15,751 nucleotides of DNA from Chloroflexota bacterium (GTDB lineage: Bacteria > Chloroflexota > Dormibacteria > CF-121), in NCBI GenBank assembly GCA_005881235.1, contig VBEQ01000042.1:1-15751 (forward strand). Direction: 5' to 3'. The position numbers and the translations under genes were made by a program. Every line of letters begins with the position of its first letter. Position 1 is the first letter of the stretch. Positions 7,004 through 14,253 of this stretch are shown one piece after another. Under the pieces are notes generated by a model, which saw nothing but the letters and a program-made list of their open reading frames with translations, searched no databases and was not told the origin of the DNA.

Positions 7004-7030
7004 TTGGCAGTCTCGATCCGCGAGTGCTAA
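7004..7030 (-). promoter_or_regulatory. CIRCE operator (HrcA binding site)
   Basis: On the minus strand the site reads TTAGCACTC, a 9-base spacer, then GACTGCCAA. The promoter-proximal half (7030-7022) matches the consensus perfectly; the other half (7012-7004) matches 7 of 9 positions of GAGTGCTAA. Spacing is the canonical 9 bases. It lies between the hrcA -10 box (7041-7036) and the hrcA ATG (7001), so it covers the expected transcription start and the whole short leader. Confidence 0.9.
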
Positions 7031-7035
7031 CTCGG

Positions 7036-7041
7036 ATTGTA
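7036..7041 (-). promoter_or_regulatory. hrcA -10 box (TACAAT)
   Basis: Minus-strand TACAAT, close to the consensus TATAAT. The predicted start is about 7029, at the first bases of CIRCE. The -35 region is weak by eye. HrcA bound at CIRCE would block polymerase here, as known for other CIRCE-controlled operons. Confidence 0.6.
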
Positions 7042-7046
7042 CCGGC

Positions 7047-7058
7047 TATCCTCGGTCC
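7047..7058 (+). promoter_or_regulatory. Leaderless promoter of the FrnE-like gene (TATCCT, 6 bases, ATG)
   Basis: TATCCT at 7047-7052 fits TANNNT and lies exactly 6 bases before the ATG at 7059, which would place +1 at the A of ATG. No Shine-Dalgarno is present. A -35 at normal spacing would fall around 7024-7029, inside the perfect half of CIRCE, so HrcA might also repress this divergent gene. Inferred from sequence only. Confidence 0.5.
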
Positions 7059-7691
7059 ATGCCCACCGCGGTGCGGATCTACTCCGACTATGTCTGACCC
7101 TTCTGCTACATCGACTCGGTCGGAGTCGAGCGGCTGGCCCGGGAATACGACGTCGAGATCGAGTGGGTGCCGTTCGAGCTGCACCCGGAGATCCCTGTTG
7201 AGGGTCGGCCGCGCGACGAGGTGCTGCCCGCCGCCTACATGGCGAGGGCCCAGGAAGGGGTGAACCGCCTGGCTGCCTCGGTCGGCCTACACCTCGAGTT
7301 GCACGAGCGGCTGATCAACTCCCGGCCGGCCCTCCAGGCCGCGGAGTTCGCCCGGGAGCAGGGTCGCTTTGACGCCATGCACCACGAGCTGCTCACGGGC
7401 TATTGGGACGAGGGACGCGACGTCTCGGACATGGCGGTCCTGCGCGAGGTCGCAGCACGCGCCGGCGTCGACGTTCCCGGGATGGAGGCTGCCGTCAAGG
7501 CGGATCGCTTCGGCGACTACCTCGACGCCCGGCGTCACGAGGCTGAAGAACTCGGAATCAACGGCATTCCGGCGCACATCATCGCCGAGCGCTACCTCGT
7601 GATGGGCGCCCAGCCCTACGACTTATTCGAGCGCGTGATGGCAAAGGTCGGAGTCTCGCGGCGGGATGCTCGCGCGATTCCGGAATGCTAG
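7059..7691 (+). CDS. FrnE/DsbA-like thioredoxin-fold oxidoreductase, probable selenoprotein (UPFC active site)
   Basis: Read from the ATG at 7059 through an in-frame TGA at 7095-7097 to the TAG at 7689-7691, this is a 210-residue DsbA-family protein. The N-terminus MPTAVRIYSDYV-U13-PFCYIDSVG matches the family's DYxCPFCY active site with TGA in place of the first Cys. Cys16 is the second. The remainder is a complete DsbA-like domain: helical insert 55-160, then the cis-Pro loop GINGIPAHI with Pro171. There is no signal peptide, so it is cytoplasmic, as for FrnE. The only other Cys is the last residue, Cys210. A perfect 7-bp hairpin with loop GGTCG begins 13 bases after the TGA (bSECIS-like). 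TGA is an ordinary stop for many other genes here, so recoding would be required. An automatic caller would start at GTG 7167 and lose the active site. The alternatives are a one-base sequencing error (TGC to TGA) or a pseudogene. No selA/B/C/D genes lie in the window. Confidence 0.75.
7095..7129 (+). promoter_or_regulatory. Sec UGA codon and bSECIS-like hairpin
   Basis: The UGA at 7095-7097 is followed by 13 bases and then a perfect stem, TCGACTC (7111-7117) pairing with GAGTCGA (7123-7129), with a 5-base loop GGTCG (7118-7122). Bacterial SECIS elements have a short stem starting about 11-14 bases after UGA and a small loop with G in its first positions; the E. coli fdhF loop carries GGUCU. 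Geometry and loop sequence both match. SelB binding is inferred. Confidence 0.7.
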
Positions 7692-8755
7692 GCGCGGCCG
7701 ATGTATTCGGCGAGGATGCGGTTGAGGTCCGGGAGTCCTGGTCGCAGACCGTATTTTTTGTCCTCGCCGAGGCTAAGGCGAATCAGACCGGCCGAGCGCA
7801 ATACCGCCAGGTGGCCGTGAAGCGTGGATTTGGAGAGGCCGAGGGCCTGGGTCAGCTCCGTTAAACGGCGATCGCCTTTGGCGAGCTCACGCAGCAGGCG
7901 GAGCCGCGTTTCATCGCCCAGCGCTCGGTAGACGAGTACCAGGTCACGGTCCGGCTCGCCGCCGGCCGCCTCCGCACTCCGTGTGGTCCGGTAGCAAATG
8001 ACCTTCGTGCTGTCCCAATCAGAGATCGTGATCCAGGGCCGGGTCACGATCGAGGGAACCAGCAGCACCCGATCGATGCCGGCCTCGCCTTCGTAGGTAA
8101 TCCCGCCAGTTGCGAAGTCGACGAGTTGATGGGCGGACATGCGCCGTGCCGCCTTCGCCGTGAATTTGACGTCGGCCTCGAGGGCGGCGGCGTTGTCCAC
8201 CATCGGACTGAAGACGTCGTGATCAAACCGATCGATGACTTCGAGGGTCAGCTGCTTGACCTGCGTCGCGCCGCGTTGGATCAAGCGTCGAATCAGGGCT
8301 GGACTCGCCGCGTGGCTGCGCTCGGCCAGCGCCAGCACGGCCTTCGCGTCACCGGCAAGGGCCGACTTGACGAGTGTCCGGCCTTCACGGGTCCGTAAGG
8401 CCGGCAGGCGGCCGCCAATCAGCGCGGTTAGGACGTCGTCCGGGCGGCTGGCGCGCAGGTGCGACAGGAGGCGCGCGACATCATGGGCACCGCCCGCCTC
8501 GTGGACCATCCCGAGCATGAGGAACCAGCGCGGACCGTCCGTACCGAGCAGCGCCCGGAGTGCCTTGACGAGCTGGGGGGACGCCGCCGTCCGCGCCTTG
8601 CTAAACCAGGCCTTCCCCACCTCGTAGGAGTCCTGCCGTTCATCGCCGGTAACCATCGACAGGGCGAGCAGCGCCTCGTAGCCGGTTCCCCATTCCAACG
8701 ACGCGCTGAAGGGAGGGGGCCCGCTGGCCGTCTGCCGCAGATGCGGATTCGCCAT
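7688..8755 (-). CDS. ArsR-family winged-helix regulator with a large N-terminal domain
   Basis: 355 aa. The C-terminal 80 residues (about 272-350) are an ArsR-type winged helix: LVYRALGDETRLRLLRELAKGDRRLTELTQALGL, recognition helix SKSTLHGHLAVLRSAGLI, then a short wing. The N-terminal 270 residues are mostly helical with no recognised catalytic motif. They resemble the sensing or dimerising region found in large ArsR-like proteins of high-GC bacteria, and no metal-binding Cys cluster is visible. The gene is divergent from the MFS exporter with a 30-base gap, so it most likely represses that gene and itself through the palindrome at 8779-8800. A -10-like TATCAT (8773-8768, minus) lies 13 bases from the ATG. 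Its TAG overlaps the TAG of the converging FrnE-like gene within a CTAG. The ligand is unknown. Confidence 0.8.
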   Translation of the reverse strand: MANPHLRQTASGPPPFSASLEWGTGYEALLALSMVTGDERQDSYEVGKAWFSKARTAASPQLVKALRALLGTDGPRWFLMLGMVHEAGGAHDVARLLSHLRASRPDDVLTALIGGRLPALRTREGRTLVKSALAGDAKAVLALAERSHAASPALIRRLIQRGATQVKQLTLEVIDRFDHDVFSPMVDNAAALEADVKFTAKAARRMSAHQLVDFATGGITYEGEAGIDRVLLVPSIVTRPWITISDWDSTKVICYRTTRSAEAAGGEPDRDLVLVYRALGDETRLRLLRELAKGDRRLTELTQALGLSKSTLHGHLAVLRSAGLIRLSLGEDKKYGLRPGLPDLNRILAEYIGRA

Positions 8756-8778
8756 CTATTCGGCGTTCATGATACTCT

Positions 8779-8800
8779 GCGTTCGGTGAAAACCGAACGC
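8779..8800. promoter_or_regulatory. Palindromic operator between ArsR-like and MFS genes
   Basis: A perfect 9-bp inverted repeat, GCGTTCGGT (8779-8787) and ACCGAACGC (8792-8800), separated by GAAA. It covers the GTG start of the exporter (8786) and lies directly downstream of its TANNNT box TACTCT (8773-8778). It also sits where the -35 of the minus-strand arsR-like promoter would be. Position and symmetry fit a dimeric ArsR-type repressor site. An mRNA hairpin with a GAAA tetraloop is the alternative. Confidence 0.65.
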
Positions 8801-10078
8801 GAGATAGAGGGCGCGGCGCGAAAACGGTGGGGGGCGCTGCAGTACCGGGACTTTCGCTTCTTCTGGGCCGCCCGCGCCATCAGCGTCGCCGGCGATCGCA
8901 TCTCGATGCTGGCGCTGCCAACGGTAGCCATCCTGATCCTTCAGGCCTCGCCGGCACAAGTCGGGCTCCTCAACGCGGCCGGCACGTTCGCCTGGCCGGC
9001 GCTGGGGCTTTTCGCGGGCGTCTGGGTCGATCGACTTCGCCGGCGCCAGATCATGGTTGCCACCGACCTTCTCCGCGCGGCCCTGCTCGCGTCGATCCCG
9101 CTGCTCTTCGCACTCGGTCACCTTAGCCTCCTGCAGCTTCTCCTGGTGACCGCCCTCGTGGGAGGCATGACCGTCTTCTTCGATCTGGCCTCCACCGCCC
9201 ACCTGCCATCGCTGGTGCCACGCGACGGCTGGGCCGATGCCAACGCGAAACTGGAGGTGGCCCAGCAGGCGGTTGCGACGGGCGCGCCCGGATTGGCGGG
9301 CCTGCTGATCACGCTGGTGTCGGCGCCCTTCGCCATCATCGTCGACGCGATCTCTTTTCTCCTTTCCGGGATCTTGATTGCCGCGACGGACGCGCACGAG
9401 CCAGCATTACCGGTCAAACCGCGCCGGCGCTTGTGGAATGAGGCGGCGGAGGGCGTCCGGGTGCTGCTACGGGACCGCGCGCTGGTTCGCATCACGCTCG
9501 CGGCCGCCATCTCCAACGTCGGCATCCTCATGTCGCTGGCGCTGCAGTTGCTCTTCCTCTACCGGGTGATGCGCCTCCCGGCCGTCGTCGTTGGCGTTTG
9601 CTTCGCCGTGGGCAGCCTGGCCAGCCTGGTCGGCGCGCTCTACAACCGGCGGATCATGAATCGGCTGGGCATCCACCGGACCCTCGTACTGTCGACGTTC
9701 ATCGAGGGGATCGCCTACATCCTCATTCCCGCGGGAATGGTCTTGCCCGTGATTCCTCTCTTGCTCGGCGCACTGGTCATCAGCGGCTTCTTTAACACCA
9801 CCTGGAACGTGAGCGTCATCACCTTCCGGCAGACTCGTATCCCTCCCCAGCTGATGGGGCGCGTCGGCGCGGCCGCGCGCGTGATCGGCTACGGGGCGCT
9901 GCCGGTCGGCTCGCTTCTCGGCGGCCTCCTTGGCCAGAGCCTCTCGGCGCGACTCGGCGAGCGAACCGGACTGGCCCTGGCGCTGGTTATCGCCGCGCTG
10001 GTTGCGGGAAGCTCAGCCCTTGCGCTGCTGGGGGGACGCAACTTCAGCGAGGAAGGCAGCCCCGACCTGATTCGCTAG
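8786..10078 (+). CDS. Major facilitator superfamily exporter
   Basis: 430 aa from GTG 8786 (VKTEREIEGAARKRWGALQYRDFRFFWAARAIS). The frame stays open upstream to 8459, but that stretch is the antisense of the arsR-like gene and is not protein-like. It has about twelve hydrophobic helices, the MFS entry motif YRDFRFFWAARAISVAGDRIS, the loop-2 signature GVWVDRLRRRQIMVATDLLR (motif A-like), and a long central loop at LPVKPRRRLWNEAAEGVRVL. This layout is typical of EntS/MFS_3-type drug or siderophore exporters driven by proton exchange. The substrate is unknown. Divergence from an ArsR-like regulator suggests induction by its own substrate. A TANNNT box ends 7 bases before the GTG, so the mRNA may be leaderless. 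The last 66 bases overlap hemW on the other strand. Confidence 0.88.
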   Translation: MKTEREIEGAARKRWGALQYRDFRFFWAARAISVAGDRISMLALPTVAILILQASPAQVGLLNAAGTFAWPALGLFAGVWVDRLRRRQIMVATDLLRAALLASIPLLFALGHLSLLQLLLVTALVGGMTVFFDLASTAHLPSLVPRDGWADANAKLEVAQQAVATGAPGLAGLLITLVSAPFAIIVDAISFLLSGILIAATDAHEPALPVKPRRRLWNEAAEGVRVLLRDRALVRITLAAAISNVGILMSLALQLLFLYRVMRLPAVVVGVCFAVGSLASLVGALYNRRIMNRLGIHRTLVLSTFIEGIAYILIPAGMVLPVIPLLLGALVISGFFNTTWNVSVITFRQTRIPPQLMGRVGAAARVIGYGALPVGSLLGGLLGQSLSARLGERTGLALALVIAALVAGSSALALLGGRNFSEEGSPDLIR

Positions 10079-11160
10079 TTCAACCCCGCGACGCGTCAGG
10101 CGCACTTGATGGTTGTCCTCGAGCAGCAGGCCCGCACCGACCAGGTGGCGTCGCTGCTCGGGGAAATCGCGTGCCGAATCGGTGCCTCCGAGAAGTCGCA
10201 CGCCAATCATCGCCGCCTCGCCGCGAGCACGCCCCGGTGCCAAGGCCTCACTGCCATCGACGGCGCGGCCCGATCCCGACACCTGCTTGATGTACGCGTG
10301 CGGCCCCTTGACGTTCCACCGCCGCTCCGTGCTCCCGTCAGCAAGGCGGAACATCGAATGGGCGCCGGCACCGCAGCCGAGATACGGCTCGTAGTTCCAC
10401 GCGGCCAGGTTGTGGCGACAGGTGTATCCGGGTTGCGCCCAGTTCGAGATTTCATAATGCGTAAAGCCCGCGGCCTCTAGCCGTGCCGCCGCTGCCCAGT
10501 ACTGCTCGAGCTGGTCATCGGCGTCGGGCATCCGGACGAGGCCGGTCCTCACCTCCTGGCCCAGCCGGGTTCCTGACTCAACCGTGAGTTCATAGGCGGA
10601 CAGATGGTTGACGCCCGCGGCGAGCACCGAGTCCAGGGTCTTTAGCCAGGCACCGAGGGCCACGCCAGGAACACCAAAGAGCAGGTCGGCGCTGACATTC
10701 GCGAACCCGCCGGCGCGTGCCACGCGGATGGCCGCGATGGCGTCCGGTCCGGAGTGGAGCCGTTCGAGAAACCGCAGGGCGTCGGGCTGCAGACTCTGCA
10801 CGCCGATGCTGAGTCGGTTGATCCCGGCCGCCAGCCAGCCCTCGACGTTCGGGCCGGTGATATTGCTCGGGTTGGCCTCGAGCGTCACTTCGGCACCTGG
10901 CGCAAGGCCGATTGCCCGTACGCGCTCCATCACACGCCACACCTGGGCCGCCGTCAACAGGCTGGGGGTCCCGCCACCGATGAAGACCGTCTCGAGCGGA
11001 CCGATGGGCAGCTCGGTGCCGGCGATATCGATTTCGTGGCCGAGCGCCTCGACATAGGGAGGGATCAGCCCCTCGAGCACGGCGTAGGCGTTGAAGTCGC
11101 AGTACTTGCACACCCAGGTGCAGAAGGGCACGTGCAGGTAGAGGCTGTGAATGCGTTCCA

Positions 11161-11161
<1 letters not shown>
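10013..11161 (-). CDS. hemW: Heme chaperone HemW (radical SAM, CPO-like)
   Basis: 382 aa from the ATG at 11161. It has the radical-SAM cluster motif Cys14-X3-Cys18-X2-Cys21 in YLHVPFCTWVCKYCDFNAYA, where the residue two after the third Cys is Phe as in HemW (HemN-type oxidases have a fourth Cys there). It also has IGGGTPS, the ANPSNIT and SIGVQSL segments, and the HemW signature CRHNLAAWNYEPYLGCGAGAHS. HemW binds heme and a [4Fe-4S] cluster and passes heme to respiratory enzymes; it is not thought to be an oxygen-independent coproporphyrinogen oxidase. The ATG overlaps the lepA stop (TGATG), the common lepA-hemW order. The last 66 bases overlap the 3' end of the MFS gene. The frame stays open upstream only because the lepA frameshift reads into it. 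Confidence 0.94.
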
Positions 11162-12931
<1,770 letters not shown>

Positions 12932-12937
12932 CCACGG

Positions 12938-12943
12938 AGTTTA
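12938..12943 (-). promoter_or_regulatory. lepA -10 box, leaderless geometry (TAAACT, 6 bases, GTG)
   Basis: Minus-strand TAAACT at 12943-12938 fits TANNNT. With usual spacing +1 would be base 12931, the G of the lepA GTG, giving a leaderless mRNA. No Shine-Dalgarno is present. The upstream half of the promoter overlaps the T-tract of the terminator at 12951-12981. Confidence 0.5.
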
Positions 12944-12950
12944 TCGGGGC

Positions 12951-12981
12951 AAATAAAAAGGCCGGCTACGGGGCCGGCCTT
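12951..12981 (-). terminator. Intrinsic terminator after the 50-aa gene
   Basis: Minus strand: a perfect 9-bp GC-rich stem, AAGGCCGGC and GCCGGCCTT (12981-12973 and 12966-12958), with a 6-base loop, followed directly by a T-rich tract (TTTTTATTT, to 12951). Position and polarity fit termination of the small acidic gene that ends at 12997 and insulation of lepA. Confidence 0.85.
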
Positions 12982-12996
12982 CACGGACATTTGCGC

Positions 12997-13149
12997 CTAC
13001 TTGTCTTTTTGCACGTCCGGAGCAAAGTCCGGTGTCTCGAGCTCTCGGTCGGGCCGCTCTTTCGTGGTCTGTGGGTCCGTCTGAGACGGATCATCCATCG
13101 GTTCACGACCGCCGACGTCCTCGCGTTCGAGAGTTGGGTCGTTGACCAT
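12997..13149 (-). CDS. 50-aa acidic, disordered small protein with strong RBS (unknown function)
   Basis: ATG at 13149-13147, TAG at 12999-12997. The peptide starts MVNDPTLEREDVGGREP and ends TPDFAPDVQKDK. It has 15 Asp/Glu against 7 Lys/Arg, no Cys or Trp, one aromatic residue (Phe42) and many Pro/Thr/Gln, so it should be soluble and intrinsically disordered. I do not recognise it; it lacks the C-terminal GGQ/GGE of Pup. Support for a real gene: GGAGGTGA at 13161-13154, the clearest Shine-Dalgarno in the window, sits 4 bases before the ATG. A symmetric operator-like palindrome lies just upstream, and an intrinsic terminator begins 16 bases after the stop. It is a monocistronic unit between lepA and the chelatase genes. 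Homologues could test whether it is conserved. Confidence 0.65.
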   Translation of the reverse strand: MVNDPTLEREDVGGREPMDDPSQTDPQTTKERPDRELETPDFAPDVQKDK

Positions 13150-13153
13150 CTGC

Positions 13154-13161
13154 TCACCTCC
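13154..13161 (-). promoter_or_regulatory. Ribosome binding site GGAGGTGA of the 50-aa gene
   Basis: A perfect 8-base complement to the 16S 3' end (GGAGGTGA) with 4 bases (GCAG) to the ATG. It decides the start of the 50-aa gene. It stands out because most neighbouring genes show no Shine-Dalgarno. Confidence 0.8.
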
Positions 13162-13174
13162 CTGGGCGCATGAT

Positions 13175-13192
13175 TAGCGTATTCATACGCTA
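13175..13192. promoter_or_regulatory. 18-bp palindrome upstream of the 50-aa gene (operator candidate)
   Basis: TAGCGTAT (13175-13182), TC, ATACGCTA (13185-13192) is a perfect 8-bp inverted repeat; outer TGA/TCA bases extend it with a one-base bulge. It is AT-richer than its surroundings and lies 26 bases upstream of the ATG of the 50-aa gene, probably over its core promoter (TACGCT on the minus strand fits TANNNT). The 2-base spacer and lack of a T-tract argue against a terminator for the chelatase genes. Confidence 0.55.
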
Positions 13193-13221
13193 TCACGTGA
13201 GTGCGGCGATATCAAGTTGGG

Positions 13222-14253
13222 CTAGCTGCGGGACGCCCTGGAGGCGCTGGGAAGGTTCTGGGCGATGCTACCGAGCTCCCGCCGCCCGGCGGCCTTCACG
13301 CGGTGCGCCAGGACCATCTCGGCCACCTCATTGACCTCGGGAACCCCGACCTCGGGAACCCCCCGGTAGGCGGCCAGCGCCTGGGAGGCCTTTCGCCCGA
13401 CCAGGTCGGCCCGGTGGCCATCGACCTGCAGGCTGACATTCAGCTCGGCGAGCGCGCGCAGGATCCCGGCCGGCATGACTACATGGGGAAACCGGACAAT
13501 CGCTTCGGCGATCCTGGTCCCGATCTCGGCATCCTGCTCGGCGAAGCGCTCGCTGAATTCGGCCGGATGAGATTCCCATTCCTCTCGCCGCTCGACGATC
13601 TGGACGCGCTGCCCAATGTCCTTGATGCCTTCGACATCCACCGTCAGGCCGAATCGATCGAGCAGCTGCGGGCGCAGGTCGCCTTCCTCGGGGTTCATGG
13701 TGCCGACCAGGATGAAGCGCGCCGGATGCCAGATCGAAATGCCTTCGCGTTCGACGACGTTCACGCCCATGGCCGCGGCATCGAGGAGGACGTCGACCAG
13801 GTGATCGTCGAGCAGGTTGACCTCATCCACGTAGAGGATGTTGCGGTTCGCTTCCGCGAGAACGCCTGGCTCGAAGCGGCGCTCGCCGCTCTTGATGGCC
13901 GCCTCGATGTCGATCGCGCCGACCACACGATCCTCGGAGGCATTGATCGGCAGCTCGACGACGCGCATCCGGCGGCGGGCGCGGGGCAACGTCTCCCCGC
14001 GCGCCAGGCGGTCCTGGCAATCCGAACAGAGTGACTCGGTCGCGTCCGGATCGCAGCGGTAGAGGCAGTCGGCGACAACGCTCAGCTCGGGCAAAAGGCG
14101 CGCCAGCGCCCGCACGGCGGTGGATTTCCCGGTGCCTTTCTCGCCGCGGATGAGCACGCCGCCGATTGCGGGATGGATCGCATTCAAGACGAGCGCGAGC
14201 TTCATCTTGTCCTGGCCGACGATGGCGCTGAACGGGTAGACGAATCGTTCCAT
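13222..14253 (-). CDS. Magnesium/cobalt chelatase AAA+ subunit I-like (BchI/ChlI family)
   Basis: 343 aa. An AAA+ ATPase starting YPFSAIVGQDKMKLALVLNAI. It has Walker A GEKGTGKST (37-45), a Cys cluster Cys63-X3-Cys67 ... Cys76-X2-Cys79 (CLYRCDPD...LCSDC) seen in ChlI-like proteins of this type, Walker B ILYVDEVNLLDD (139-150), sensor 1 GTMNPEEGDLRPQLLDRFGL (184-203), and a C-terminal lid with the VDGHRADLV segment. Together with the D subunit it forms the ATP-driven ring that assists insertion of Mg2+ or Co2+ into a tetrapyrrole; the catalytic H/CobN subunit is not in the window, so the metal cannot be named. The ATG overlaps the stop of the D gene (TGATG), indicating an operon. Near the C-terminus a 15-bp tandem repeat gives GVPEVGVPEV. 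Confidence 0.88.
   Translation of the reverse strand: MERFVYPFSAIVGQDKMKLALVLNAIHPAIGGVLIRGEKGTGKSTAVRALARLLPELSVVADCLYRCDPDATESLCSDCQDRLARGETLPRARRRMRVVELPINASEDRVVGAIDIEAAIKSGERRFEPGVLAEANRNILYVDEVNLLDDHLVDVLLDAAAMGVNVVEREGISIWHPARFILVGTMNPEEGDLRPQLLDRFGLTVDVEGIKDIGQRVQIVERREEWESHPAEFSERFAEQDAEIGTRIAEAIVRFPHVVMPAGILRALAELNVSLQVDGHRADLVGRKASQALAAYRGVPEVGVPEVNEVAEMVLAHRVKAAGRRELGSIAQNLPSASRASRS
13333..13362. repeat. 15-bp exact tandem repeat (2 copies) inside the chlI-like gene
   Basis: GACCTCGGGAACCCC occurs twice in tandem at 13333-13347 and 13348-13362. It keeps the frame and duplicates five residues (GVPEV) just before the C-terminal helix NEVAEMVLAHRV. It probably arose by replication slippage. 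Confidence 0.8.

Noticed and set aside
7095..7097. Genetic code in which TGA is always an amino acid
   Set aside because: TGA ends cytochrome b, the ferredoxins, dnaJ-adjacent genes, lepA, hemW and the chlD-like gene at natural C-termini, so it is a normal stop here.
7002..7184. N-terminal extension of HrcA by 61 residues
   Set aside because: It would translate through the -10 box and CIRCE, and is the antisense of the FrnE-like active-site region. Family alignment starts at 7001.
7167..7691. Short version of the FrnE-like gene starting at GTG 7167
   Set aside because: It lacks the first strand and the active site of the DsbA fold; the upstream in-frame sequence is clearly homologous apart from one TGA.
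8459..8785. 109-residue N-terminal extension of the MFS protein
   Set aside because: It is antisense to the arsR-like coding sequence, is not membrane-like, and would cross the divergent promoters.
13175..13192. Palindrome as a terminator of the chelatase operon
   Set aside because: Loop of only 2 bases and no T-tract; position fits the promoter of the 50-aa gene better.
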